Origin: Muribaculaceae bacterium
GTDB lineage: Bacteria; Bacteroidota; Bacteroidia; Bacteroidales; Muribaculaceae
Length of the DNA: 15,867 bases
Assembly: GCA_016292745.1 (NCBI GenBank)
Contig: JAEDFO010000053.1
Span: 1-15,867 of the forward strand
Reading direction: 5' to 3'
The notes beneath the pieces are model-generated. The model had not been told where the DNA came from. It saw only the letters and a list, made by a program, of their open reading frames with translations, and did no database searches. The translations under genes and the position numbers were made by a program. The number at the start of each line of letters is the position of its first letter. Positions within the stretch are counted from its first letter, which is position 1. Shown here one piece after another: positions 5,850 through 13,453 of this stretch.

Positions 5850-8147
5850 TTAGCGGTTAAGGGTGAATTTGGCGATGCTCAGGTCGGTGCTGTTGGGGCC
5901 AACCATCACCTCGAATTCGCCTGGCTCGGCAACGTGGTGCAGCTGGGCATCGTAGAACTTGAGCAGCTCTACGTCGATGGTGAATTCCACCTTTCGGCTC
6001 TCGCCCTTCTTCAGGCTGATGCGCTTGAAGCCTTTAAGTTCCTTAAGAGGAGGCAAGACGCTGCGATACACATCGTGGATATACATCTGCACCACTTCGT
6101 CGGCATCGTAGTTGCCGGTGTTGGTCACGGTTACCGATGCGGTTATGGTGCCGTCGTAGTTCATCGAGCTGGCCGACAACTTTACGGGCGAATACTCGAA
6201 AGTGGTGTACGACAGTCCGTAGCCAAATGGGAATAGCGGGTAGATGCTGGTATCGAGGTATCCGGTGGTGAATTTGTCGAAGTATCCACCTTCCTTCTTG
6301 TTGGGGCGACCGGTGTTGTAGGTGTTGTAGCAGATAGGCACTTGTCCATCATTGCGAGGGAACGACATTGTGAGTTTTCCGCTGGGCACTACGTCGCCAA
6401 ACACCACGTCGGGGATGGCATCGGCTGCTTCGGTGCCGGCAAACCACACTTGCAGAATGGCTGGCACGTTACGGTTCTCCCAGTCGAGCACCACAGGGCG
6501 GCCCGAGAAGTTGAGCATAACCACTGGCTTGCCCAGCGCGAGAAGTTTGGTGAGCAGACGGCGTTGCGATTCGGGAAGTTCCAGACGGGTGCGCGAAGCT
6601 GACTCGCCCGACATTTCCGAAGCCTCGCCCAAGGCTGCCACAATCACATCGGCTTTCTTGGCAATCTTCAGGGCTTTGCGTTCCAGTTCCTCAGCACTGC
6701 GAGGGTCGCGCATCTCGCGGCCGAACACTGTGCCGTTGGCTTCAAGTTGAGGGTCGTCGTATAGGTTGCATCCCTTGGCATATAGCAGCGTTGCCTTTCC
6801 GGCAAGAGCCTTCTCAAATCCGTCGCGCAGTGTGCGGCAATCGTTGAGGGCAGTGGCCACACTCCAAGTGCCTGGCATGTTGGCGCCGGTGTCGGCGAGT
6901 GGGCCAATAAGGGCAATCTTACCTTCGCGCTTCAGCGGCAGCAGGTTGCCTTCGTTTTTCAGCAACACCAGCGTTTCGCCGGCAATACGGCGTGCTGCGG
7001 CGCGGTTGGCATCGCTATACAGCTCGCGGCTCACCTCGTCGGCCGAATGGCAGAAGCGGTAAGGGTCGTCGAACAGTCCAAGACGATACTTTGCCACGAG
7101 AATCCGGCGGCATGCCTTGTTGATGTCGTTGATTGAAATGCGCCCCTCGTCGAGCGATTTTTTCAAGGTGTTGAGATACACTTCCGACACCATGTCCATA
7201 TCGAGACCGGCAGTGATGGCACGGATGCCCACCTGCTGGTCGTCGCCCAGGCCGTGAGTCACCATTTCTCGCACACCGCAGTAGTCGGCCACTACAAATC
7301 CGTTGAATCCCCACTGGCCGCGGAGCAGGTCGGTGAGCAGCCAGCGGTTTCCGTGCGAGGGTATGCCGTTGAGGCCATTGAACGATGCCATGATGCTTCC
7401 GGCACCGGCGTCGACAGCAGCCTTGTAGGGCGGCAGATATTCGTTATACATTCGCCAGAGGCTCATGTCGGCCATATGGTAGTCGCGGCCACCCTCGGGC
7501 GCGCCGTAGCAGGCAAAGTGCTTCACACACGCCATAATGTTGGCGTCCGACGAGAAATCGCCCTGATAGCCACGCACCAGCGCTTCGGCAATGCGCGAGC
7601 CCAGGAAAGGGTCTTCGCCGGCACCTTCAGCCACACGTCCCCAGCGGGCATCGTGGCTGATGTCGACCATAGGGCTATAGGTCCAGCACACGCCGTCGCG
7701 GCTGGCTTCGCGCGCCGCAATGCGTGCCGCCTCTTCAATGGCTGGGATGTCCCACGAGCAGGCCAGTGCCAGAGGAATAGGAAAGGTGGTCTTGTAGCCG
7801 TGAATCACATCGAGGCCGAAAATCAATGGAATTTTCAAGCGGCTCTGCTCTACGGCAATCTTCTGTGCAATGCGCACTTGCTCGGAGCCGGAGAGGCCGA
7901 GCACACCGCCCACCTTGCCTTCGGCTATCTTTTTGGTTACATCGGTGTTGGCCTCGGTGCCGGTGAGAATGCCGGTAACGGAGAGGTTTAGCTGTCCGAT
8001 TCGTTCTTCGACAGTCATTTTCTGCATCAAATCGTCGATGAATGCGTTCATCTTGGCATCGTCGGCGTTAGAGGCTGTGGCCTGCGCACTGCTGCCCAAC
8101 AGCGCGGCAGCAATGGCTATCGGCATTAGGATTCTTGGATATTTCAT
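5850..8147 (-). CDS. bglX: Secreted GH3 beta-glucosidase (BglX type)
   Basis: A 765-residue family GH3 enzyme, the same length as E. coli BglX, which removes beta-linked glucose from the non-reducing ends of oligosaccharides and glycosides. A signal peptide at about 1-25, ending near SSAQATAS, and the lack of a lipobox Cys indicate a periplasmic location. The order is: TIM-barrel domain (about 33-360) with nucleophile D288 in FVVADY; an alpha/beta sandwich domain (about 390-600) with likely acid/base E515 in SGESASRT; and a C-terminal fibronectin-III-like domain (about 650-765) beginning at FGYGLSYTTFEY. KHF at 209-211 and the GRVAEGAGEDP segment are also GH3 features. The exact sugar specificity is not predictable. 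It is last in the MATE-esterase-GH3 operon, 33 bases after the esterase. Confidence 0.92.
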   Translation of the reverse strand: MKYPRILMPIAIAAALLGSSAQATASNADDAKMNAFIDDLMQKMTVEERIGQLNLSVTGILTGTEANTDVTKKIAEGKVGGVLGLSGSEQVRIAQKIAVEQSRLKIPLIFGLDVIHGYKTTFPIPLALACSWDIPAIEEAARIAAREASRDGVCWTYSPMVDISHDARWGRVAEGAGEDPFLGSRIAEALVRGYQGDFSSDANIMACVKHFACYGAPEGGRDYHMADMSLWRMYNEYLPPYKAAVDAGAGSIMASFNGLNGIPSHGNRWLLTDLLRGQWGFNGFVVADYCGVREMVTHGLGDDQQVGIRAITAGLDMDMVSEVYLNTLKKSLDEGRISINDINKACRRILVAKYRLGLFDDPYRFCHSADEVSRELYSDANRAAARRIAGETLVLLKNEGNLLPLKREGKIALIGPLADTGANMPGTWSVATALNDCRTLRDGFEKALAGKATLLYAKGCNLYDDPQLEANGTVFGREMRDPRSAEELERKALKIAKKADVIVAALGEASEMSGESASRTRLELPESQRRLLTKLLALGKPVVMLNFSGRPVVLDWENRNVPAILQVWFAGTEAADAIPDVVFGDVVPSGKLTMSFPRNDGQVPICYNTYNTGRPNKKEGGYFDKFTTGYLDTSIYPLFPFGYGLSYTTFEYSPVKLSASSMNYDGTITASVTVTNTGNYDADEVVQMYIHDVYRSVLPPLKELKGFKRISLKKGESRKVEFTIDVELLKFYDAQLHHVAEPGEFEVMVGPNSTDLSIAKFTLNR

Positions 8148-8180
8148 AAATATTGGGGTAAAAAAAATGTATTATTCAGG

Positions 8181-8984
8181 TTATTTTGAGTGCTTACGCA
8201 CATAGTTTCTGATAAGTTTGCAGGCTGGGTCGACAACTGTTCCGTGGTCGAAGCCCTGGAGCTCGTAGAGTTTTACCCGCTTGTTGCCGATATTGCGCGA
8301 TACCGACTCCATCAGGGCATTTTCTTCCCAGCGGTCGGCCATTTCGAGCCGACGGTCGCCGGTAATCATGATTATCGGAGCGGTGTCGGGGCGTGTGCGG
8401 TTAACCGGCGCATATTCGTCGATAACCGGGATGCCATTGGGCAGACCGCGCTCTTTGCGGATGGTGAAGTGAGTAACCGTCTGGCCACTGACCGGCAGAT
8501 AGGCTGCCACACTGTCGGCGTCGGCACCATAGGCTGCCATATAGCGCTTGTCGGTGGCAAGAATCAGCGACAGATAACCGCCGGCCGAGTGCCCGCTGAC
8601 GAATATCTTGCTTGTGCTACCTCCATATTCGGCAATATGCTGCATCACCCATGCCACAGCAGCGGCGGCATCGTCGATGTAAGCCGGGTTCTTGGCTCTT
8701 GGGCTCAGACGGTAGTTGACGGCCACCACGGCAAATCCTTGGCCGCGCAAATCGGCCGGTATACCCTTGTTGCCCCCTTCGAGGCCTCCGCCATGAAACC
8801 ACACCACGGTGGCAAATTCCTTTACGTCGGTGGGATAGTACACATCGAGCTTGCAGCGTTCAAGACGATAGGCATCGGTGGTGCCTTGCGGCACATACGA
8901 AATGTCCTTTATTTCGGTATAATCAGCTGCAATGGCCATCAGAGCCATTGCCATCGACATCATTGAGAGAAAAAGTCTTTTCAT
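8181..8984 (-). CDS. Secreted alpha/beta-hydrolase esterase, HGGG/hormone-sensitive-lipase type
   Basis: A 267-residue esterase with signal peptide 1-20 (MKRLFLSMM...AIAA). Visible features are the oxyanion-hole motif HGGG at 64-67, the nucleophile elbow GHSAG at 131-135 with S133, and probable triad partners D210 (ITGDRR) and H247 (GFDHG). The layout resembles small bacterial carbohydrate esterases (acetyl- or feruloyl-esterase-like), but sequence alone does not fix the acyl group removed. It sits between the MATE exporter (24 bases upstream) and the GH3 beta-glucosidase (33 bases downstream), and all three appear to share a promoter. A role in deacylating sugars or glycosides before the glucosidase acts is therefore the natural inference. 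Confidence 0.85.
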   Translation of the reverse strand: MKRLFLSMMSMAMALMAIAADYTEIKDISYVPQGTTDAYRLERCKLDVYYPTDVKEFATVVWFHGGGLEGGNKGIPADLRGQGFAVVAVNYRLSPRAKNPAYIDDAAAAVAWVMQHIAEYGGSTSKIFVSGHSAGGYLSLILATDKRYMAAYGADADSVAAYLPVSGQTVTHFTIRKERGLPNGIPVIDEYAPVNRTRPDTAPIIMITGDRRLEMADRWEENALMESVSRNIGNKRVKLYELQGFDHGTVVDPACKLIRNYVRKHSK

Positions 8985-9008
8985 TGTGTTTATGGTTAAT
9001 TGTTAGTC

Positions 9009-10373
9009 TTATCGTTCAAGCATGGTATGGCTGCGACGGCGCAAATCGTTAAACTCGCGCATTATCAAGATGGCAGTGGTGACGGTGGCACACAGGTCTG
9101 ATGCCGGAAACGACAGCCACACACCATCGAGGGTCAGAAATCGGGGCAGCAGCATAAGCAGCGGAATTAGGAACAGCACTTGACGGGTGAGGCTCAGGAA
9201 TATCGATTTGCCGGCCTTGCCAATCGATTGGAAGAAGTTGGTCGACACTATCTGGAAACCGACAAACCAGAATGCCAGCATGGACATGCTCATGCCATGA
9301 CAGGTTTCTTCGATGAGCTTTGGGTCGGTGGTGAATGCCACGGCTATCACTCGGGTGAAGAACACCCCCGGCGCGGCTCCAATTATGCAAATTGCCGAGG
9401 CTACGGCGCAGGCGAGCCAGAAGGCGCGGCGCAGACGGTGGAAGCGCTGAGCCCCGTAGTTATATCCCACAATGGGCTGCATACCTTGGCACACTCCGAT
9501 AATCAGCATCACCAGCAGCTGGGTGTAGGTGAACATTATTCCGGCGGCGCCTACGGCGCTGTCGCCGCCATGGCGGTAGAGCGAATTGTTCAGGATTCCG
9601 TTGATAAAGCTGCCGGCAATGTTAACCACAAACGGAGCAGCCCCGATAGAGCAAATGGTGGCAATCAGATGCCACTTCAACCTATATATGCCGCGCTTGA
9701 AGTGGAGAATGCTGGTAGGTTGTACGAAATGCCACATCACGAATGCCGCCGAAATTCCCATGGCAATCACCGTGGCCAGCGCCGCACCCTTGATGCCCAT
9801 ATCGAACACAAAAATGAAGATAGGATCGAGCACAACGTTGATTACGGCGCCAATCATCATGGTCACCATCGCCTTGCCGGGATATCCTGAGGCGCGCATC
9901 ATATTGTTGAACGAATAGCATAGGTTTATCAGCACAAAGCCGGGAAGCAGGTGCCACAGATAGTCGTAGGCATACGGTAAAGTGGCATCGCTGGCGCCGA
10001 ACAGCCTGAGTATATCCTCGAGGAACAGTCCGAAGCAAAGCGAATACGATAGGGCTATGAGGATGGTCAGCACCAGGCTGTTGCCCAGAATCTGCTCGGC
10101 CAGCCGATGGTTTTTCTCGCCCAGTACAATGGATATGCGGGCCGCGGCGCCAACACCAATCAGGGTGCCGAGCGCAGCGCTGATGTTCATCAGCGGAAAG
10201 GTGATTGCCAGACCGGCAATGGCATCGGCTCCTACTCCTTGACCGATGAATATGCGGTCGATAACATTGTATGTCGACATTACGATGTTGCCTACCACAG
10301 CCGGCAGGCTATATTTCCACAGCAGTTTCCCTATGCTGCTGTGCTCGAGTTCCGACAGTTTGTTCTCGTTCAT
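9009..10373 (-). CDS. MATE family multidrug/toxic-compound exporter
   Basis: A 454-residue inner-membrane protein with about twelve hydrophobic segments in two six-helix halves. It starts with a polar 15-residue leader, then KLLWKYSLPAVVGNIVMSTYNVIDRIFIGQ, typical of the first helices of DinF/NorM-like MATE proteins. GLAITFPLMNISAALG and, in the second half, GVCQGMQPIVGYNYGA (about 298-313) are family signatures. MATE proteins export cationic or hydrophobic compounds using sodium or proton gradients. The substrate is unknown. It is the first gene of an operon with a secreted esterase and a GH3 glucosidase, behind a full consensus promoter at 10394-10425. Confidence 0.9.
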   Translation of the reverse strand: MNENKLSELEHSSIGKLLWKYSLPAVVGNIVMSTYNVIDRIFIGQGVGADAIAGLAITFPLMNISAALGTLIGVGAAARISIVLGEKNHRLAEQILGNSLVLTILIALSYSLCFGLFLEDILRLFGASDATLPYAYDYLWHLLPGFVLINLCYSFNNMMRASGYPGKAMVTMMIGAVINVVLDPIFIFVFDMGIKGAALATVIAMGISAAFVMWHFVQPTSILHFKRGIYRLKWHLIATICSIGAAPFVVNIAGSFINGILNNSLYRHGGDSAVGAAGIMFTYTQLLVMLIIGVCQGMQPIVGYNYGAQRFHRLRRAFWLACAVASAICIIGAAPGVFFTRVIAVAFTTDPKLIEETCHGMSMSMLAFWFVGFQIVSTNFFQSIGKAGKSIFLSLTRQVLFLIPLLMLLPRFLTLDGVWLSFPASDLCATVTTAILIMREFNDLRRRSHTMLER

Positions 10374-10393
10374 GCGTTATCACTATTAGTGGG

Positions 10394-10425
10394 CAAAATT
10401 ACGCAATAACTTGGCAGCAGCCAAA
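10394..10425 (-). promoter_or_regulatory. Consensus Bacteroidetes promoter of the MATE-esterase-GH3 operon
   Basis: On the minus strand, TTTG (10425-10422), a 20-base spacer and TAATTTTG (10401-10394) match the full TTTG-N19-21-TAnnTTTG consensus. This is the best promoter in the window. It lies in the 64-base gap between menA and the MATE gene, 21 bases before the MATE ATG, and marks the start of a separate transcription unit. Confidence 0.75.
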
Positions 10426-10437
10426 AATCGCGGCAAC

Positions 10438-11319
10438 TTATGGTGCAGCAACAATGCATACCACGAGGAAAAGTGCCGACAGAATGAGCATATTGCGCGC
10501 TGTTGCACCGAGCACTGCATTGAGGGCACGGCCATTGAGGCTGCACAGACGTCGCCATGTGGCAATGTGAAGCAGCAGATAAGGCACCACGGCTATGGCA
10601 AGCAGTAGCCAATGCCCACGGCTGCCCAGTATCACTGCCAGCAGTGCCACAGCCACAATGCCACCAACGGCATATACAGTGCTCATCGTCTTTCTGCCCA
10701 GAAGCACCACGGTGGTGTACTTGCCCACACTGCGGTCGTCGTCGGCATCGCGGTAGTTGTTCACTATCAGCACGTTCATGCCGAGCAAGCCTATTGCCAC
10801 CGAGAGCAGCAAGGCATTAAGGGTCCATTCGCCGGTCATCAGATAGAAAGTGAAATTCACCGGAACAAGGCCGAAAAACACTAGTACTGCCACGTCGCCC
10901 AGCCCATGGCGCGACAACGGATAGGGCCCGGCACTGTAGGCCAAGGCAAACACGGCGATGGCAATGCCCACACCTATCAGCCACCATCCGCCGTATGGAA
11001 TAAGGCATAACCCCACCAGACACGCCACGGCGAGAGTGCCGAATGTGGCGTTGCGCATGGCTGTTGGGGAGATGGTGCCTTCGGTGACACCGCGGCGTGG
11101 CCCTTCGCGCCCCTTTTTGTCGGTACCGGCCACATAATCGTAGTATTCGTTTGCGAAATTCGACACCACCTGTGCCAGCACAGCAAACAGCAGGCACAGC
11201 AATGCCGGCACAATAGCCAGACGCCCCTCCATTATCGATAATGCCATTGCCGCAATCACTCCGGCGGCCGACACCGGCAAGGTGCGGGGGCGTATGGCTT
11301 CAATCCAATCGGTTATCAT
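10438..11319 (-). CDS. menA: 1,4-dihydroxy-2-naphthoate polyprenyltransferase
   Basis: MenA attaches the polyprenyl tail to 1,4-dihydroxy-2-naphthoate in the membrane, giving demethylmenaquinone for anaerobic respiration. The 293-residue protein is a UbiA-superfamily membrane enzyme with eight or nine hydrophobic helices. The first Asp-rich prenyl-diphosphate motif is NFANEYYDYVAGTD (54-67) and continues into KKGREGPRRG. The second is NNYRDADDD (187-195) followed by GK at 199-200. This distinguishes it from UbiA and heme O synthases. The gene starts 19 bases after the ATPase-TOPRIM gene with no visible promoter between, so the two are probably cotranscribed. No other men genes are in the window. 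Confidence 0.92.
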   Translation of the reverse strand: MITDWIEAIRPRTLPVSAAGVIAAMALSIMEGRLAIVPALLCLLFAVLAQVVSNFANEYYDYVAGTDKKGREGPRRGVTEGTISPTAMRNATFGTLAVACLVGLCLIPYGGWWLIGVGIAIAVFALAYSAGPYPLSRHGLGDVAVLVFFGLVPVNFTFYLMTGEWTLNALLLSVAIGLLGMNVLIVNNYRDADDDRSVGKYTTVVLLGRKTMSTVYAVGGIVAVALLAVILGSRGHWLLLAIAVVPYLLLHIATWRRLCSLNGRALNAVLGATARNMLILSALFLVVCIVAAP

Positions 11320-11338
11320 ACTGTCAAAATAGTCGTTA

Positions 11339-12919
11339 TTATTCGATTCCGAAACAGCGCTTTACGGCATTGCGGATTTCGGTGGCGTCGGGGCCATCTT
11401 CTTTCAGCACTCCAAGCACGTAGCGCAGATATCGGTCCTTGTTTTCGAGGCCGCACAACTGTGCCACGTTGCAGTCGGGCAGCATCTGTTTTTGGTTATA
11501 CACTTTCAGAACACTCAGATAATCGTTCTGGTCGATATATCCGTGGAATTCGCGGCAAAGCGATTCATACATGCCTCGTGGGTTGATTTCGTTCACCAGG
11601 TCGAGCATATGGTCCTCAAGGGCATTGATATTGCTGAACTTCTTGTCGATGCGTACCTCGACGGTTTTCTTCACGTAGTGGCGCACGTGGAGCATCGCCT
11701 GACTGCGCAGCTCGCGCTCAAACATGCCGAGAATCGATTTTTTCACTTTTGCGAGCACCTCGCCGGGATTCTTTCCGCGTCGGCGGGCCACCACGCTGAT
11801 GATGCCGGGCAATAGCAGCAGATTTTCAATCTCAGCCACATCGGGCACTAAAATCTTCTTGGCGCGTAGATATCCCACCTCCTTGTCGCTACGGCGGTCG
11901 CGGTCGACGATTCCGTAGCTGTCGAGGTGATGGAATCCGTTAAGGTCGTTGAACGAACGTGTGGCCTCGATAACCTTGTTGCAGCTACCCAGTGGCTTGA
12001 CGGTGTATTCGGTGAACACCAGTGGATACAGCTTCGAGTCGATGCTGTGGGTGTCGTCGCCTTCAATGAATAACACTGGCTTGCGGCTACCCAGCAAGTC
12101 GATATACAGCTCTTCACTAAGGCCTTGGTTGGAGCCCACAATCTCGTAGTCCCACGCTTCGTTGAGGGCGTCGTAGCTCTTCACCCAGATGCAGGTGTTG
12201 TCGAGGCGCGACGAAGCGAAATCAATGTCGTGGGTGTTGTAGACGAAAGTGCAGTCGGGCCTCATTTGCTCAATCACGTTCCAGAGCGATTGCATGATGC
12301 TCCGGTGGATGAATGCTCCGGGGTCGTCGACGAGAATCATTGCCCCCGGCATGGCATATTGCACGGCGCCGAGGTAGTAAAGTATGGCTTTTTCTCCATC
12401 GGAGAGGCGTAGTGTGGAGTAGACGTCGTTGCCGCTGGCCGACGAGAACAGCAACTTTCCGCCTTGGCGTAGGATGCGGTTGTTGGGGAACACCTCTTCC
12501 CATTTGCTCACCAGCACATCGAGCTTGGTGTGAGGCACCTCGGCCTTTTTCCCAGCAGGAGTATCAGGGTCGAAGCAGGCGCTCTTGTATTTCATTAGCT
12601 CGATAAACTCGTCGTGAAGCAGCAGAAATGTGAGGCGCTCGAGTTCGGTGTTGGCATCGAGCTTAACGAACGACGAGGCACTGTCGGCCTTGGCAAAGAG
12701 GTCGTCGATAGAGCCTTCGAGAGGTTTGCGTCCGGCCGGTGTGGGGAACATGGCCTTCATGGCCGACATCACATAGGCGCGGTTGCCGAACGAGGATATC
12801 AACTTAAGACTGAAACGGGTCTTGCCGGCGCCGTTGGCTCCGATTACCGTTATCTGGCGCCCTTCTTTCAATTGTTGAGGCGCCGCTCCATCTATTCGTT
12901 TTGGTAATGTTATGCCCAT
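11339..12919 (-). CDS. ATPase-TOPRIM (DUF4435-like) fusion, PARIS AriA-AriB or OLD-like
   Basis: A 526-residue soluble protein with two parts. Residues 1-260 are an ABC/OLD-type (AAA15-like) ATPase: Walker A GANGAGKT at 27-34, ABC signature LSDGE at 172-176, Walker B ILVDD at 195-199 and switch His H230 in YNTHD. Residues 280-380 look like a TOPRIM-related DUF4435 domain: FIEGDD at 284-289 (E286), DRD at 339-341 and VAEIENLLL at 361-369. The remainder is helical and ends with a DUF4435-like segment (LKVYNQKQML, about 471-480). In PARIS, AriA is such an ATPase and AriB the DUF4435 nuclease; here both would be one chain. OLD nucleases have the same order. The gene lies 63 bases after cdd and 19 before menA, with composition like its neighbours, so a core cellular role is also possible. 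Domain calls are from motifs only. Confidence 0.72.
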   Translation of the reverse strand: MGITLPKRIDGAAPQQLKEGRQITVIGANGAGKTRFSLKLISSFGNRAYVMSAMKAMFPTPAGRKPLEGSIDDLFAKADSASSFVKLDANTELERLTFLLLHDEFIELMKYKSACFDPDTPAGKKAEVPHTKLDVLVSKWEEVFPNNRILRQGGKLLFSSASGNDVYSTLRLSDGEKAILYYLGAVQYAMPGAMILVDDPGAFIHRSIMQSLWNVIEQMRPDCTFVYNTHDIDFASSRLDNTCIWVKSYDALNEAWDYEIVGSNQGLSEELYIDLLGSRKPVLFIEGDDTHSIDSKLYPLVFTEYTVKPLGSCNKVIEATRSFNDLNGFHHLDSYGIVDRDRRSDKEVGYLRAKKILVPDVAEIENLLLLPGIISVVARRRGKNPGEVLAKVKKSILGMFERELRSQAMLHVRHYVKKTVEVRIDKKFSNINALEDHMLDLVNEINPRGMYESLCREFHGYIDQNDYLSVLKVYNQKQMLPDCNVAQLCGLENKDRYLRYVLGVLKEDGPDATEIRNAVKRCFGIE

Positions 12920-12970
12920 AATTGTCGTTGCTCGTTAATGGGATATGATTGTGCCCGATTGTCTAAAATG

Positions 12971-12986
12971 CTGATGCTGGCATCAG
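12971..12986. repeat. Inverted repeat over the cdd stop codon
   Basis: CTGATGC (12971-12977) and GCATCAG (12980-12986) form a perfect 7-bp inverted repeat with a two-base centre (or 6 bp with a 4-base loop). It overlaps the cdd stop codon at 12985-12983. In the cdd mRNA it is followed by CATTTTAG, so at best it is a weak terminator or attenuator before the ATPase-TOPRIM gene. Confidence 0.4.
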
Positions 12987-13453
12987 AATTCGGCAAAGCA
13001 GAGAGGCAACAGCGATGCTATGCCTTCAACCACACACACCTCGTCGGCTCCGTAAAGCACCACTCGCATAGGCTTGCCGGCCAAATGCTCGTATTCGAGC
13101 AGCGCCTGTCGGCATGCGCCGCACGGGGCCACTGCTTTGCGTTGAAACTCGCCGTCCTTGCTGGCGGCAATGGCGATGGCCTCGATGGTGGCATCGGGAT
13201 GGGTGGCATGGGCGTAGTACACAGCGGTGCGTTCGGCACAGGTGCCCGACGGAAATGCCGCGTTCTCCTGGTTGGCACCTGCTACGATGGCGCCGTTGCT
13301 CAGCCTCACTGCTGCCCCAACATGAAACTTACTGTAGGGTGCATAGGCATTCTCCGATGCTTTTTTGGCATTTTCAACGAGTATTTTATCGGCTTCGCTT
13401 AGCTCATTATAGCTGTAAACACATATCTTTGTACTGATTATCTTCTCTTCCAT
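12983..13453 (-). CDS. cdd: Cytidine deaminase
   Basis: Converts cytidine and deoxycytidine to uridine and deoxyuridine in pyrimidine salvage; a cytoplasmic zinc enzyme. With the ATG at 13453 the protein has 156 residues, normal for the family. The zinc and catalytic motifs are complete: TCAERTA with C72 and E74, and PCGACRQ with C111 and C114. The substrate-binding segments YAPYSKFHVGAA (37-48) and GANQENAAFPSG (59-70) are also present. The frame is open to an ATG at 13501, but MEEKI at 13453 fits the family N-terminus and has a -7 box 18 bases upstream. This start codon overlaps the start codon of the opposite-strand GH73 gene. The ATPase-TOPRIM gene follows after 63 bases. Confidence 0.93.
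   Translation of the reverse strand: MEEKIISTKICVYSYNELSEADKILVENAKKASENAYAPYSKFHVGAAVRLSNGAIVAGANQENAAFPSGTCAERTAVYYAHATHPDATIEAIAIAASKDGEFQRKAVAPCGACRQALLEYEHLAGKPMRVVLYGADEVCVVEGIASLLPLCFAEF
13424..13431 (+). promoter_or_regulatory. -7 promoter box of the GH73 gene, inside cdd
   Basis: TATCTTTG matches TAnnTTTG and ends 20 bases before the ATG at 13452. It lies within the first codons of cdd on the other strand. TTAG at 13399-13402 is a poor -33 candidate, 21 bases upstream. Confidence 0.55.

Noticed and set aside
7254..8966. Two plus-strand open frames of about 245 and 258 codons (7254-7991 and 8190-8966) opposite the GH3 and esterase genes
   Set aside because: Both are antisense to genes with clear catalytic motifs and signal peptides, and their translations show no domain.
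9180..9890. Plus-strand open frame of 236 codons opposite the MATE gene
   Set aside because: Its polar, Gly/His-rich composition and lack of motifs mark it as an antisense shadow.
2222..13453. TadA and Cdd as parts of a deaminase-based defence or editing system
   Set aside because: Each has the standard length and motifs of its housekeeping family and lies in a different operon.
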